64,000 bases of DNA from Acanthosepion pharaonis (taxonomy: Eukaryota; Mollusca; Cephalopoda; Sepiida; Sepiidae). Below the pieces are notes generated by a model, which saw only the letters and a program-made list of their open reading frames with translations, searched no databases and was not told where the DNA came from. A program made the position numbers and the translations under genes. Shown in pieces: positions 44,720-55,284 of the stretch (positions are counted from its first letter, which is position 1; the number at the start of each line of letters is the position of its first letter). Location of the stretch: positions 349,501 through 413,500 of the forward strand of contig CAHIKZ030005436.1 of NCBI GenBank assembly GCA_903632075.3. Reading direction: 5' to 3'.

Positions 44720-45440
44720 AGTTTAAAATTTTAATTCATCCGAATGTTTGATGTATTTTGTACTGATGGGGCCTAGGAATGGAGTTATGATTTTAGTGAT
44801 TGCTCTAAATAAATTGTTCGGTGCATTGTTAATTCCGGATAAATGAGCCTAATGGGTATGTCGGGTTTGTGTGTTTTGGGAAAACTATATAATGTAGGTT
44901 TTCATTTTTTTAATATTTTCTTGATCATTTTCTTGGCCCTTTGTGTTTCAGTTTTTATAGTACGTTCATTAGTTTAGTGTTGGTGTTGACATTATTTAAG
45001 GTGGATTCTAATTTTTCAATGTAGACGCTGCTGTCCATAATAAATATAACACCTCCATTGTCTGTTATGATTATAATAATGTTTTTGTTCATGGGCAAGT
45101 GTTTAGAGCATGTATGTATCTTCTGGTTAGTGGAGTCTCGGTTGCACTTGTGATTGAGGTTGTTATTATGCCATGTATGAACCCTTTTCATAATCAGTGT
45201 TGTTGAAATTACGGTTCTTGGTTAAGGTAGTCATTGTTTCATTTTTGTTTTTTTTTTCTTAGACCGGTGGCGAATTTTTAATCGAAACTTAAAGCTTCCG
45301 TTTCAGTGGTAGAAAGTGTGAATGTGGAGATATTGCAGATAGGGTTTGGATTACCAATCATCTTCCATTTTTGTTTGTTCATATGTTTTGGCGTTTGAAT
45401 TTGAATTCATTTTGTTGTTTGTTGTTAGCATGGGATATGG
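44720..45440 (-). pseudogene. Penelope-like element, RT N-terminal part (reversed)
   Basis: On the minus strand: NISTFTLSTTETEALSF near 45290-45350; then NKNIIIIITDNGGVIFIMDS and SVYIEKLESTL (the KPADKGGAVVVMD-type motif that opens the PLE RT domain); then KPTLYSFPKTHKPDIPIRLI (LYGLPKIHKP motif). Several stops. It sits head against tail with the plus-strand PLE piece at 43965-44690, so two PLE insertions met in opposite orientation. Confidence 0.72.
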
Positions 45441-45939
45441 TTAGTCACAATGCTTCGTAATTTGAGAGGATATTTGTAAAACGTAACAGTTTCCTATTGC
45501 TGTACATTGGTCGTTGGCAAGTATTTGTTTGTATTTGAGATGTTCTGCGCATGTGAGGAGATAGTCGTGGGAATACTCAACCAACCACCAAATAACACCA
45601 ATCAAAACACGTGACACGTATGTAATCAATAATGACAACGGACTTGTGGCTGGACACTTAGATGCCGACGTAGTGTGGCAAATGTGAATTACACTTGTGT
45701 ACCTTTTTGGGGATTTATGAAGAAAGCCAAGGATCCCAGGAGATGAAAACGTAATCGAAAACCTAGGAATTTCTGCAGAAGCTCTTGCAGTGGCTTTTGT
45801 GTTTGCTGCTAGCAGCGACGCCATGTACCGTTAAATCGCAGAATGATGTTTCCAGTGAGAAAGACGGTCTCCTCTCTTCGAAGTTATCCTCTACATTCTA
45901 ACAGACTTTATCAAGAGTTTATAGATTTCAAACCGATAT

Positions 45940-46395
45940 TTGCAACAAGATAAATATTCAGGAACACACCAAGGTAAATCCTTTCTCTTTAACCCTTTCG
46001 AATTTTTATCATCTACTGCTAATAAAACAGAATGCTTTGCTCGTAATTTCTTTTCCAAATTCACTCCCGACTCATCACGGTATATCTGCCTAATTTTTCT
46101 CCTAAATGCGAATTTGTGTAATAATCACATAACTATGTTGTGGGTTATCATCGACAAACTAGATGCGCACAAGGCATGTGAATATGACGATATCCTTGTA
46201 GTTGTCCTAAAAAATGTACTCTTGAACTGACTCCTGTTCTCTCTAACTTCTACAATAAATGCTACTTGTTTACTTCCAGCTTATTGGAAATCGTCTTCTA
46301 TCTTTCCTGTCTTTAAGAGGCGTCTGATCCCCACCCCCAAATATCATCCTATTACTTTTCAACATATTTCGAATGCGGAAGACGCTGCAATATCT
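45940..46395 (+). pseudogene. LINE reverse transcriptase, N-terminal RT part (jockey/CR1 type)
   Basis: ECFARNFFSKFTPDSS, IIDKLDAHKACEYDDILVVV and LKNV correspond to the FxxxFSSNSTLD, LDxSKAxGPDGIPVVVLKN opening of jockey/CR1-type RTs. A frameshift near 46220 leads to LTPVLSNFYNKCYL, and a further one to LPAYWKSSSIFPVFKRR and PKYHPITF (FPxxWKxSxVVPVFK, NYRPISL). It could be the upstream portion of lineage B, but no overlap proves it. Confidence 0.75.
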
Positions 46396-46519
46396 TAAAG
46401 GTGCCAAATGCTGAAAGTTTTCTTACATGAAACGATACAAAGCTTTACCAGGAACGGTGGAAACGCAGAGAAAAATTAAAGAAGAACAATTTAAAGGCGC
46501 ATGCAAGAAATTATCGACA

Positions 46520-46578
46520 AAGTGGGCTGTGACGGTTACACACCTGGCCCAGGGTCGAATCCCTTGGTTACGGCGCCA
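46520..46578 (-). other. primer-binding-site-like and tRNA 3'-half-like sequence
   Basis: On the minus strand TGGCGCCGTAACCAAGGGAT follows the proposed LTR after two bases. On the plus strand the same DNA reads like the 3' half of a tRNA: GGGTCGAATCCCTTGG then TTACGGCGCCA, ending in CCA. This is what an LTR retrotransposon primer site looks like, although the resemblance extends further than the usual 18 bases. Confidence 0.4.
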
Positions 46579-46580
46579 AC

Positions 46581-47818
46581 TGTGACGTCGTTCCTCCTGG
46601 TCGCTCCTCCTGGTTCCAAGCGTGCCGCTCCAACCCCTTGGTTAGATGATCACCAGCCTCGCCTTTCCCAACTCGCTTCCAATACCTGGTTACTGAAGCA
46701 ACTGTACTGATCTCCGGTCTGTCTACCCACGCTGTGTTTAGATCTTAGACAGACGGGACCAGCAGGGATTGGGGCCGATACAAGTTGAGTCCGACAGGGG
46801 GTGGCAAAACACAAGTAAAAAAAAAAAAACTCACGAGACAAAAGGATTGCTGATAAAAAAGGGTAACAACCTTTATATCTAATGTCCGTTACATAAAAGC
46901 AAAATTGTTCTCATTTCCCGACCCGCTCTGTGGACTATGGCACAAGCTTCTATCACACAACCTAAAAGATTTCGAATTGCCTACTCTTTAGAATTGTGTA
47001 TGTCGGAGTGTGGTTTAGCTCGACACTGGGGCTAATTTCTATCGATCATTCGCAGTTGATTCTTCTTCTTCGTCGACTTAGATAGAACTTCTCTTGTCTT
47101 CGACTTGGGCTGGATCTTCTCTGCGGCTTTCGAGTAATCTTCTTCTTCGTCTACTTGGGCTGGAAGTTCTCTTGTCTTCGACTTGGGTGGAAAGATTCTC
47201 TTGTCTTCGACTTGGGTGGAAAGACTCTCTTGTCTTCGACTTGGGTGGAAAGGATTTCTTGCCGCAACTCAGCCGCTACTCTCAACTCAACTGATTTCTG
47301 TCGACTGGGGTCCTGCTTTTATTGACGCCGCAGCAAACCGGGGTGGGTCTGTTGGCGTCAGGGGTTTCTCGATAATTCCAAAAGCCGCATTAATTCTGTT
47401 TCCCCATTATCGCTATTGTTTTCACCCCTACTTCCTCACAGTGCCTTTGGTGGGGGAGGCGTACACATCTCTCCCGGTTTCTCGTATGTCAGGTGACCGT
47501 TTTTGACCAATGGTTCCTGATCGAGCATTCTTCCTCTTCTTTCCGCATATCACGTGACCGCCCTCGGCCAATGAGATTGTGGTTGGGCGCCTCCCATCTC
47601 AAATCGGGCGTGGCTTACATCGTTCTTGTTTTAAAAAAACAAAATCTAATTTTGCCCTTTTGCACGTACGAAAAATGACAATCTTGGCTTTTTCTCACCT
47701 GGGCTCTGTCAAAACAGCCTGCCGCTAATTAGATGTGACTTCAGGAAAGAATATTGGCGCCATCTGTGAGCTGAGACAATCGTTTTTTTCACCTCTTGTT
47801 TTTTTGTCAGACCCGACA
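46581..47818 (-). mobile_element. probable long terminal repeat, 1.24 kb
   Basis: This stretch is GC-richer than its surroundings. On the minus strand it would start TGTCGGGTCTGAC (47818) and end CGACGTCACA (46581), the TG...CA form of LTRs, followed at once by a primer-site-like sequence. A 29-bp tandem repeat lies inside. No gag or pol is present to the left, where a LINE relic begins, so it would be a truncated or solo LTR. The evidence is structural only. Confidence 0.4.
47167..47255 (+). repeat. 29-bp tandem repeat inside the putative LTR
   Basis: Three near-identical units of CTCTTGTCTTCGACTTGGGT plus GGAAAGA, with two more diverged units upstream from about 47087. Confidence 0.85.
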
Positions 47819-49500
47819 GTCAGAAAATCTTAATTATCTACATTGAAAATGTCCCCACTTTATTATCGTGGGTTTCCAATTCTTAATAGGTCAGAATCTG
47901 TATACCGTTCCACCGGTCACTCCCCTCAACCCAAAAGACACTTTTTCTCCGATTAAAAAAAATTTCGTTTCTATTGTTCTAAAAAGAAATTCCCCTTTCT
48001 CCAATTTGACAATGAGTCTTTCCACGCAAAAGTAGGCTATGTGCTTTGACCGATATTCTTATCAATTCCAATACACTGTCATCAAGCCTGGTTCTTTTTC
48101 TCCCTCTAAAGGATTTTTCATTTCAAATAACAATTCTCTATTGTCTTTTAAAATTCGGCCAACACGCAGGCCAAGATATCTTTCTGACACCTATCTTCGC
48201 TTATGACCGGGTCATGCATCATCCATCTCTCTTTCCTTTTTTTTTTCTTTCTTCCTCTTTTCTTTCCCCTTCCTTCTTCTTTCCTTAGGATCGTCTAAGT
48301 ACAACTCTAGTGAATTATTTTCAACTCAATTATTTTCCGTTTAAAAAAAAATCAACAACCTGTTTAATAAACCGAGTAAAAAAAAAAATTAAATCATATT
48401 TCTATGAATATTTCTAATAATGCAAGGTGCCACAGGCAACCACACAACGACGGAAATCGTTACATCCTTCTTCAATTGTAGTATGTATTTCAATCCAGGA
48501 AGGACGAAAGTCCTGAGCTGAATTTAATGTCAGTGACGAATATTTGTTCCAATACGAGTTGAGATTGGTGTCCCATCAGAAAATCAAAAGAGCCAAGTGC
48601 ATCAGAAATAAAAACAGAGAAGGAGCCTGCAAGACCAGAATCGCGTCGCAGATTATGTCTGTGGTTGCGCCGACATTCCTGGTATAAAAACGTGTAATCA
48701 CTCAAGCTGAACTTACGATATAAACAGAAATGACAATCAGTTGACAGGACCTTATATAAATACCCCACCCACAAAAAAATCTTTGAAAAAAATAAAACAA
48801 AACAACATAATGTCAAACTGATATTAATTAGACGGAGTCCATAAATAAATGAATACTAAATGTCTTTAAAAGTGTCAGATTACAATGGCCATGTTGATGA
48901 CAGATTTTTTCATACATATATCAGCAACTCATCATATTAACAAGAATATATAGTTGGTTCCACATACATAGCGCAAACCCCTAGAATGTTACATGAAACT
49001 CGTTTCGTGTTACAGAGCTCTCTGGATATCCTACAGCCACACACAACAAACACAATACAGCTCATGTAACCGGATCGAAGGTCTTATCGAATACACATAA
49101 GCCTACAGTATTTTTACAGCTTGCTGGTGGTGTTATTGTATGAAGATATCGTATACTTATCTTAGTCAACTGGCTTCAATCGCGCCGTTCTTAAAATTAT
49201 TCCTTGTATATTTTCGTCGTTACTGGTGAAAACGGGGAACCCGTAGCCTAACCTTTCTACTGTTGCTATATACTAGACGCTAGTAGAATGTGCACAGAAC
49301 ATCAGGTTATCTATTGAAATGCTTGTACGTTCTCCGATTGTCAGATTATAATGGGTTTTCGAACCAGCAACAGAGCCTCATCCGTGAGAAATTTGGTTAA
49401 CATGATCACCACATTCAAGTTTACTATTGGATTGCTATGGTGGGAAGCCCACTGATCGATTCTAAAATCTTACCGATTTATTATTAATTTTAATTTTTTT

Positions 49501-49504
<4 letters not shown>
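47819..49504. other. no recognisable gene
   Basis: CT-rich patch at 48230-48290. The minus-strand frame 48490-48816 has no recognisable domain. Confidence 0.4.

Positions 49505-49538
<34 letters not shown>
49505..49538. repeat. (TA)n
   Basis: A pure TA array. Confidence 0.95.
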
Positions 49539-49541
<3 letters not shown>

Positions 49542-50070
49542 TTACTAATATTCATTGATTACAAAGTAGCAATCACTCCAGCCTATATATGCGTAATTCA
49601 GCTCTGGCTTTATTTTAAAGTTACCAAAAGTGTTTCCAATCACTACTAAGGCGATTTCCTTCCTTCTTCATCATCTATCTGCTATTTCCACCTTCCCCTC
49701 CCCCGCTCTTTACTCTTGAGAGGCTTGACCGTTGCTGTCTATTTAAATTCTTCGGGTCGAGTCATCACGTTCACACCTCAACAATCCTTCACGAAACGTC
49801 TATCAGCAAGCACTACTGTCTTACTCTGTCAGCCTTTTGCCTTTCCTATCTTTTCTTTAACCTTATACGTTCCCCCTTAAAATGTTTTACACTTTAAAAA
49901 AAAAAAATAGAAAAAAAAGGACGTGACGTTCCACGAGCGTTCTGCTTACAAACAGAATTGATCATAACCATTTTTGGTTCTCACCAGTTGAGGTGCAACT
50001 AAATGCACTGAAACCAGGTTGCATCTTTGTATTGAGTAAATTGATTTGTCTGTATGAAAAAATTATATAA

Positions 50071-50207
50071 AATAAAAAGGCTTAAACAGCAATATTCCAT
50101 AGTCATAATTTATTCCATTGGAATCGTAAATACGATATTGGATCGTATTTACGATTCCAGTGGAATAAATTATGACCATGGAATATTACTGTTTAAGCCT
50201 TTTTATT
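50071..50207. mobile_element. hairpin MITE, 66-bp arms
   Basis: Arms 50071-50136 and 50142-50207 pair at 63 of 66 positions around the loop ATTGG. The ends read AATAAAAAGGCTTAAACAGC and its complement. It has no coding capacity. The three differences are all transitions, so this is a young or gene-converted foldback. It does not match the TIRs of any other element in the window. Confidence 0.8.
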
Positions 50208-50278
50208 ATATCCTTACTCTGTCCTGGACATTGAGTTCTACCTTAATTTTATCCTCTTAGAATTATTTTTTATACAAA

Positions 50279-50371
50279 TATATATGTGTATGTATGTATA
50301 TATATTTATATATTTTAGATATATGATTGCATATGTATGTGTATATTTACCACTAATATTATCTATAATTA

Positions 50372-50424
<53 letters not shown>
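50279..50424. repeat. AT-rich simple repeat, (CT)n then (TA)n
   Basis: TATG/TA-rich sequence, CT at 50372-50388, and pure TA to 50424. Confidence 0.9.
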
Positions 50425-50427
<3 letters not shown>

Positions 50428-51239
50428 TGGGTTATGGCTAGATATAGTTTTAGACTTTTGTAAGTGGCATCTTGGTAATGTTTTGTTTTCAGTAGTTGTT
50501 AAATGTGACAGTTACAATCCTTTCCGTAAAGCCTTTTTCCCAGTCAATTTTCTTTTTGTCTATATTGTTTTTTATTCTCGTCTTATCATACCACATATTC
50601 TTAAAGTACGTGACAGACAAAATTATTTCTTCCGTTGAAGAACTCAGAAAGAAGAAACGACTTTCGGAGAAAAAAAAGAACGAAATGATTATTGGCTTGG
50701 ATCTCCGAGAAACTATCCTCTTAAATTCACAAGCTAATAACCAACGACGGAAAATCGCTAAAGTAAACACTGGACAAATAAACAAACTTCACCAGTAATT
50801 ACAATCGCCGTGTAAATAGAAAAATAATACATAGGATGCCGAGTTCATGTCAATACCCTATCTACTGTAAAAATGTCCACTTCAGTACAAAAAACACCCA
50901 ATTTCGGGACTACATTTAGGACCGGAGTAAAATAAAATGGCGATCGTTTTGATGAAACATTACAAAGTAAGATTTTTGTATAGATAGATAGATAGATAGA
51001 TCCTATACATATCTCTTTCCATTCATGATTGCCTGATAAAAAATTTTCTTGTAGTAGTTTGGTATTTCTTTTTGTTATTGACTGGTTATAAAGGAAGGCT
51101 ATAAGAACTATATTGTCTTGCTATTTAACTCGTAGCGAGAAGGAATAGAGATGGATTCATAACTTTCCTAAGAGCATTTTCTCTTATGTATTCTGTTTAT
51201 TCGTTATTTTTATAGATACAAAGTTTATAATAAATTTCT
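50425..51239. other. no recognisable gene; (GATA)n at 50979-51001
   Basis: Frames of about 100 codons on both strands at 50489-50798 have no recognisable domain. Confidence 0.4.
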
Positions 51240-51320
51240 CTGATATTAAGACCGGTAAATATAGTTAATACTGTTTATTATAAACAGAGCATTTATTTAA
51301 ATATTTATATTTTTACAAAA
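51240..51320 (+). repeat. dispersed repeat R5, copy 2
   Basis: GGTAAATATAGTTAATACTG, TTTATTATAAACAGAGC and AAATATTTATAT match 32145-32225 in reverse. Confidence 0.55.
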
Positions 51321-51818
51321 ATAACGTATAAGCAGAAAATATATCGATTGTCAGCATTTGTTGGATAATCCTGATTGTGCTGCCGAGTAGGAGGACACAT
51401 TCGTTTCCATTCTACATAATCTTCGCTCGGTATACCATCTTAGAGTCTTAGAGGTTTTGTATCTCAAATTCTACCAGCCGAGCCTATGCAAACAAAAGGA
51501 GCATTTTATACGTTCATTACGATTGATTGAAGGTCAAAATTTGTCTCCCTGTTATCACAACAATCGACAATCATGCAAATTTAGAAGTGACTGCGGCACA
51601 CCGAAAGTTGAAATAACCTTCGTCTACACAGCATTGCACAAAAAAACAAAAATTTTAAGAATTCTTCACTGTAAAAAAAAAAAACTGTGATTTCTTGGAG
51701 ATTATTAATGTGTCTTGTGTTTTGTATATCGCCAACGAATACCTTGAGAAGAAAGCCTTGTTCGAAAGGTATAAAACAAATGACGTTTATTTTGTTCAAA
51801 TACATGTACAAGTCCTAG

Positions 51819-51822
<4 letters not shown>

Positions 51823-51876
<54 letters not shown>

Positions 51877-51877
51877 G
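51823..51877. repeat. (TA)n
   Basis: A TA array with one ATGTAT interruption. Confidence 0.95.
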
Positions 51878-51940
51878 AAAAAAATTTCTCGATCATTCTA
51901 TTTTATATTTGCTATTGGCTCATTATTTATTTCTTACCTC

Positions 51941-51976
51941 TTCCTCTCTCTCTCTCCCTCTCTCTCCCTCTCTCTC
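51941..51976. repeat. (CT)n-rich
   Basis: CTCTCTCC units. Confidence 0.85.
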
Positions 51977-52187
51977 TTCCGTTAATCTCGCTTTCTGCCC
52001 TTAATTTAAAAAAAACATATACTTGAAATCTTTAATTTTCTTTCTTCTTTTTATAATTATTATTTTTTTTTCCTTTCCACTTTTTTCTAGTTTTCTGGAT
52101 GCATGGATTTCATTTCTAAAAAGCCTTTCGATTTGAAGATATGAATATATATATATTCATGAAACAAATTATAATTTTTCTAGATTT

Positions 52188-52189
<2 letters not shown>

Positions 52190-52229
<40 letters not shown>
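52190..52229. repeat. (TA)n, left part of an array split by mariner
   Basis: Continues to the right of the element at 53481-53513. Confidence 0.95.
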
Positions 52230-52234
<5 letters not shown>

Positions 52235-53475
52235 ACCCAAAAAGTTCTGGCCGTTTTTGATTAGTCATTGAATGAAGTTGAAATATATACGAAATGCGTG
52301 TAGCAATTGTTTTCAAATCCGGACAGCCGGAAGTAGGAACATCAGACGTTATAAAAAACATACGCACCGTGCCCGGCCATCAGTTATAAGCCGGACAGCT
52401 GTGAGTAGGATGGAAGTGTCTAGAGATGTCCTTCGGGGCTGTTTGATTTACGACTTCAAAGTGGGCTTATCAGCAGCTGTATCAAATCGCCGCATATGTC
52501 AAGCGTTTGGTGATAGTGCTGTGGATGAACGTACTGCAAGACGTTGGTTTCGAAAATTCAAGTCGGGATATTTGTCTCTCCATGATGAGCCTCGGAGTGG
52601 ACTACCACAGGTCTTGAATGACGGAGTCCTGAAGGCGGCCATTGAAGAGGACAGTAGTCTAACGTGTGGTGAACTTGCAAGACAGTTCAACGTTTCCGAT
52701 GAAACAGTTTGACTTCACCTGCACTGCCTAGGTAAGACGTACAAACTGAGCAAGTGGGTTCCGCAAACGCTGTTGGAGTTCCAAAACGGACAACGAGTGG
52801 CAGCCTGCGTATCGCTGCTTTCTCGCCACCGTAACGCATCATTATTCAATCGAGTGCTTACCAGTGATGAAAAGTGGGTTCTGTACGAAACTCCCAAGTG
52901 TTCCAGACATTGGTTGTCTCCTCAGGATGCTGTCCCTCACACCGCCTATGCACCCACGCAAGATCATGCTTTGTGTCTGGTGGACAGGTCGTCAAGTGGT
53001 TCATTATCAACTGCTACCAACGGGCCAAACGGTCACTGGAGACCTATACTCGTAGCAATTGAAACGTGTGCAACAGGCATTGCGCCAGAAGGAGCCAGCA
53101 CTGGTGACTCGCAAAGGTGTGCTTTTCCTCCATGACAACGCCAGGCCGCATGTCGCGCGAGTGGTCAGGGATACCAGACAGCAACTTGGATGGGAGACTT
53201 TGTGCCATCCACCTTATTCACCTGACCTTGCGCCATCCGATTACCACCTCTTCGACTCCCTGGATAATCATCTTCGTGGAAAATCCTTCACCAATGGAGC
53301 AGACTTGCGCAAAGCCCTCGCGGACTTCTTTGCATCACCCCCCCACGAGTTCTACCGCAAGGGTATTGAACAGCTAGAGACACGTTGGCAGAAAGTGCTG
53401 GATGCCGATGGCGATAAATATAAGTTACACATACTGTGAAGCGTTTTCTTTAAAAAAGGACAGAATTTTTTTGGT

Positions 53476-53480
<5 letters not shown>
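52230..53480 (+). mobile_element. mariner transposon with both ends, 1,251 bp
   Basis: The left end AGGTAACCCAAAAAGTTCTG and the reverse complement of the right end AGGTAACCAAAAAAATTCTG are imperfect terminal inverted repeats. TA flanks both sides, as expected for the TA target duplication. The element sits inside a (TA)n array. Its length is typical of mariner. Its single gene is disrupted (see the pseudogene). Confidence 0.92.
52410..53439 (+). pseudogene. mariner transposase (DD34D), two stops and one frameshift
   Basis: Translation from ATG 52410 gives MEVSRDVLRGCLIYDFKVGL, the Mos1-type helix-turn-helix start with ARRWFRKFKSGYLSLHDEPR. A TGA at 52710-52712 interrupts RQFNVSDETV|LHLHCLGKTY; a C-to-T change in an arginine codon would explain it. 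The first catalytic aspartate is in LTSDEKWVLYE. Near 52955 the frame changes by one base. A TAG follows GDLYS. The second aspartate is in FLHDNARPHVARVV and the third in YSPDLAPSDYHLFDSL; 34 residues separate them, the DD34D signature. The C-terminus runs to TGA at 53437-53439. The ATG at 52272 also opens the frame but would add 46 residues absent from the family. All catalytic residues survive, so inactivation was recent relative to the other relics. Confidence 0.93.

Positions 53481-53513
<33 letters not shown>
53481..53513. repeat. (TA)n, right part of the split array
   Basis: The counterpart of 52190-52229. Confidence 0.95.
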
Positions 53514-53517
<4 letters not shown>

Positions 53518-53990
53518 AAAAAAATGGCAAATACAGAACAAATAAGTCACAAGAACAATTTAATTCTCAGTATATCCTCCATTTCTGCGAATTATTTCGA
53601 AAATTCTCTTTGACATACTCATTAACTTCTGCATGAGGGTGCTTAGGATGCTCTCCAAAGATTCATAAACTGCAGCACGAAGAGCATCCACAATTTCAAA
53701 TTGCGATCCATGTTTATAAACATTCTTTGCCATCCATCCCCAAACATTCTCGATTTCGTCTCGATCAGGAGAGCGTTGTGGATTACGGCATTTTCCTGGT
53801 GGAAAATCCAGTTTTCTTCACATAGATGAGAGCCTTCCGTAATTAGCGATGCTTTTCTTTGAAGTTCAACAACCCTACCCTGTTCGAACTCTGTTAAAAT
53901 TTTACCTTTATCCATTTTAGTATCTGAAATTTAATACTGGAAATAAGCTACGTAGTTATCTGAAGCTATGAGCACACTGACTTGTTCTAC
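53514..53990 (-). mobile_element. Tc1-like element, internally deleted
   Basis: It begins directly at the (TA)n array and contains the deleted transposase gene listed separately. CCCTAAAAAAATGGCAAA at the left edge could be its terminal repeat. No matching right terminal repeat was found, so the right boundary is approximate. Confidence 0.5.
53560..53915 (-). pseudogene. Tc1-like transposase with large internal deletion
   Basis: The minus strand starts at ATG 53913-53915: MDKGKILTEFEQGRVVELQR, the beginning of the Tc1-type helix-turn-helix. About 26 residues later it jumps to EENWIFHQENAVIH, the second catalytic block (QDNAxxH type, Asp changed to Glu). After a shift come RSPDRDEIENVWGWMAKNVY (third catalytic Glu in IENVW) and KHGSQFEIVDALRAAVYESL, then MSKRIFEIIRRNGGYTEN and TAA at 53560. 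Most of the DNA-binding domain and the first catalytic block are gone, as are about 30 residues between the second and third blocks. The gene is about 355 bp instead of about 1 kb. Confidence 0.75.
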
Positions 53991-54769
53991 AATTTTAACA
54001 TTTTTGTCCAGTAGTTTATTTCACACATGGTCTTATCTTTATGACCAGCCCCCAAATTTTTTTTTCAATGTTTGTTTAAATTAATCCATTAAAAGCTTAA
54101 AATTTTCACTTGCTTGTTGATAAACTACATTTTATAATTAAATATGAATGTGTCGCGAATATATTTTGATTAAAGTAACAGAATTTTATATTTTTTAACC
54201 CTTTGTATCTGGTCTTAAGATTTTGACCAGGGGTGTATAGTGGACAACAAGCGGCGGCAATCTTGAACAAAATCTTCAAGCCATGTTTAATGTTTTTGGC
54301 TGGACTCTTTATATATGCTGGTCACGTGTGCATTGTTGGTAGTTATGTATATTATGTTATTCTAACGGTTACTGAGTGGCCGATAAAGGTTATGATACAA
54401 ATTATTTCAGTAGCTAGTGAATAGAAATGATTGTAGATCCGAATGTCATTATTTGTGGCAATTTTATAATGTTATTGTTAACATTGTATACATTATTTAT
54501 TATTGATTCATTTATAATTTCCTGTTGATTATTAGCAGTATATTCCTTTATCTTTATGTGTGCACTCGTACTTAGTTAATTTCGTTACGATTTACTCCAT
54601 TTGTTTATTATTTATTCATATTTTTGATAATTTATTTTATTTATTATACTTATTTTAATTTATTTATGCATTTTGTTGGAGAGCTTGTTATCTTATTTGT
54701 TTAGTTTAAAGTGTTGGCATTTTCTAAAGTATCTAATATTATCTGCGCCATGTATGATTTCTGAATGAC
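53991..54769. other. no recognisable feature
   Basis: AT-rich. A 63-codon frame at 54233-54424 has a hydrophobic middle but no family match. Confidence 0.4.
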
Positions 54770-54796
54770 TATATATATATATATATATATATATAT
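54770..54796. repeat. (TA)n
   Basis: A TA array at the left edge of a foldback. Confidence 0.95.
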
Positions 54797-55023
54797 GAAG
54801 AAAAACATATACGGAAAAACAAACAAAAATCCTTATATACAATTATGCTGTTTTAATGTTAATATGTCAACGTCGGACGTTTCGGTCTAATAAACCATCT
54901 TCAGGACATATTCATAAATTATAACATTATCAATACAACATGACGTTGACATATCAACATTGAAACAGCATAATTGTATATAAGGATTTTTGGTTGTTTT
55001 TTTCCGTATATATTTTTCTTCAT
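54795..55023. mobile_element. foldback with 80-bp inverted repeats, bounded by (TA)n
   Basis: 54795-54874 (ATGAAGAAAAACATATACGG ... ATATGTCAACGTC) is repeated in reverse at 54942-55023 with a few differences. TA-rich arrays flank both sides. The 67-bp centre plus the inner left arm contain a hammerhead-like fold on the minus strand. The architecture resembles 31547-32055. Confidence 0.75.
54861..54912 (-). ncRNA. hammerhead-ribozyme-like motif D (best candidate)
   Basis: On the minus strand: stem I AATATGTC pairs perfectly with GACATATT (8 bp). Core box CTGAAGA (CUGANGA) is followed by one extra T. Stem II GGTT/GACC has loop TATTA. Core box GAAA follows, then stem III ACGT-CCG-ACGT (4 bp, 3-nt loop), with T at the cleavage position. 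This is type I topology with short stem III, as reported for Penelope-like elements. The extra base between the first box and stem II departs from consensus, although a known viroid hammerhead has an extra residue at that place. Self-cleavage is not proven. Confidence 0.55.
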
Positions 55024-55048
55024 ACTGTCGGATCTATATCCATATATT

Positions 55049-55155
<107 letters not shown>

Positions 55156-55284
55156 ATTTAGGTGGCAATCCTTCTTTCATGCACATTTCATTGAATAAAA
55201 CAGACATGGTGCATTGATTTATTTTTTCATACAATTTTTCATGTGATCTTTTTTTTTTTCTTTTCAGATGATAAATTAAATAAA

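Noticed and set aside
52499..53377. Alternative frames within the mariner element
   Set aside because: The plus-strand transposase motifs account for the region.
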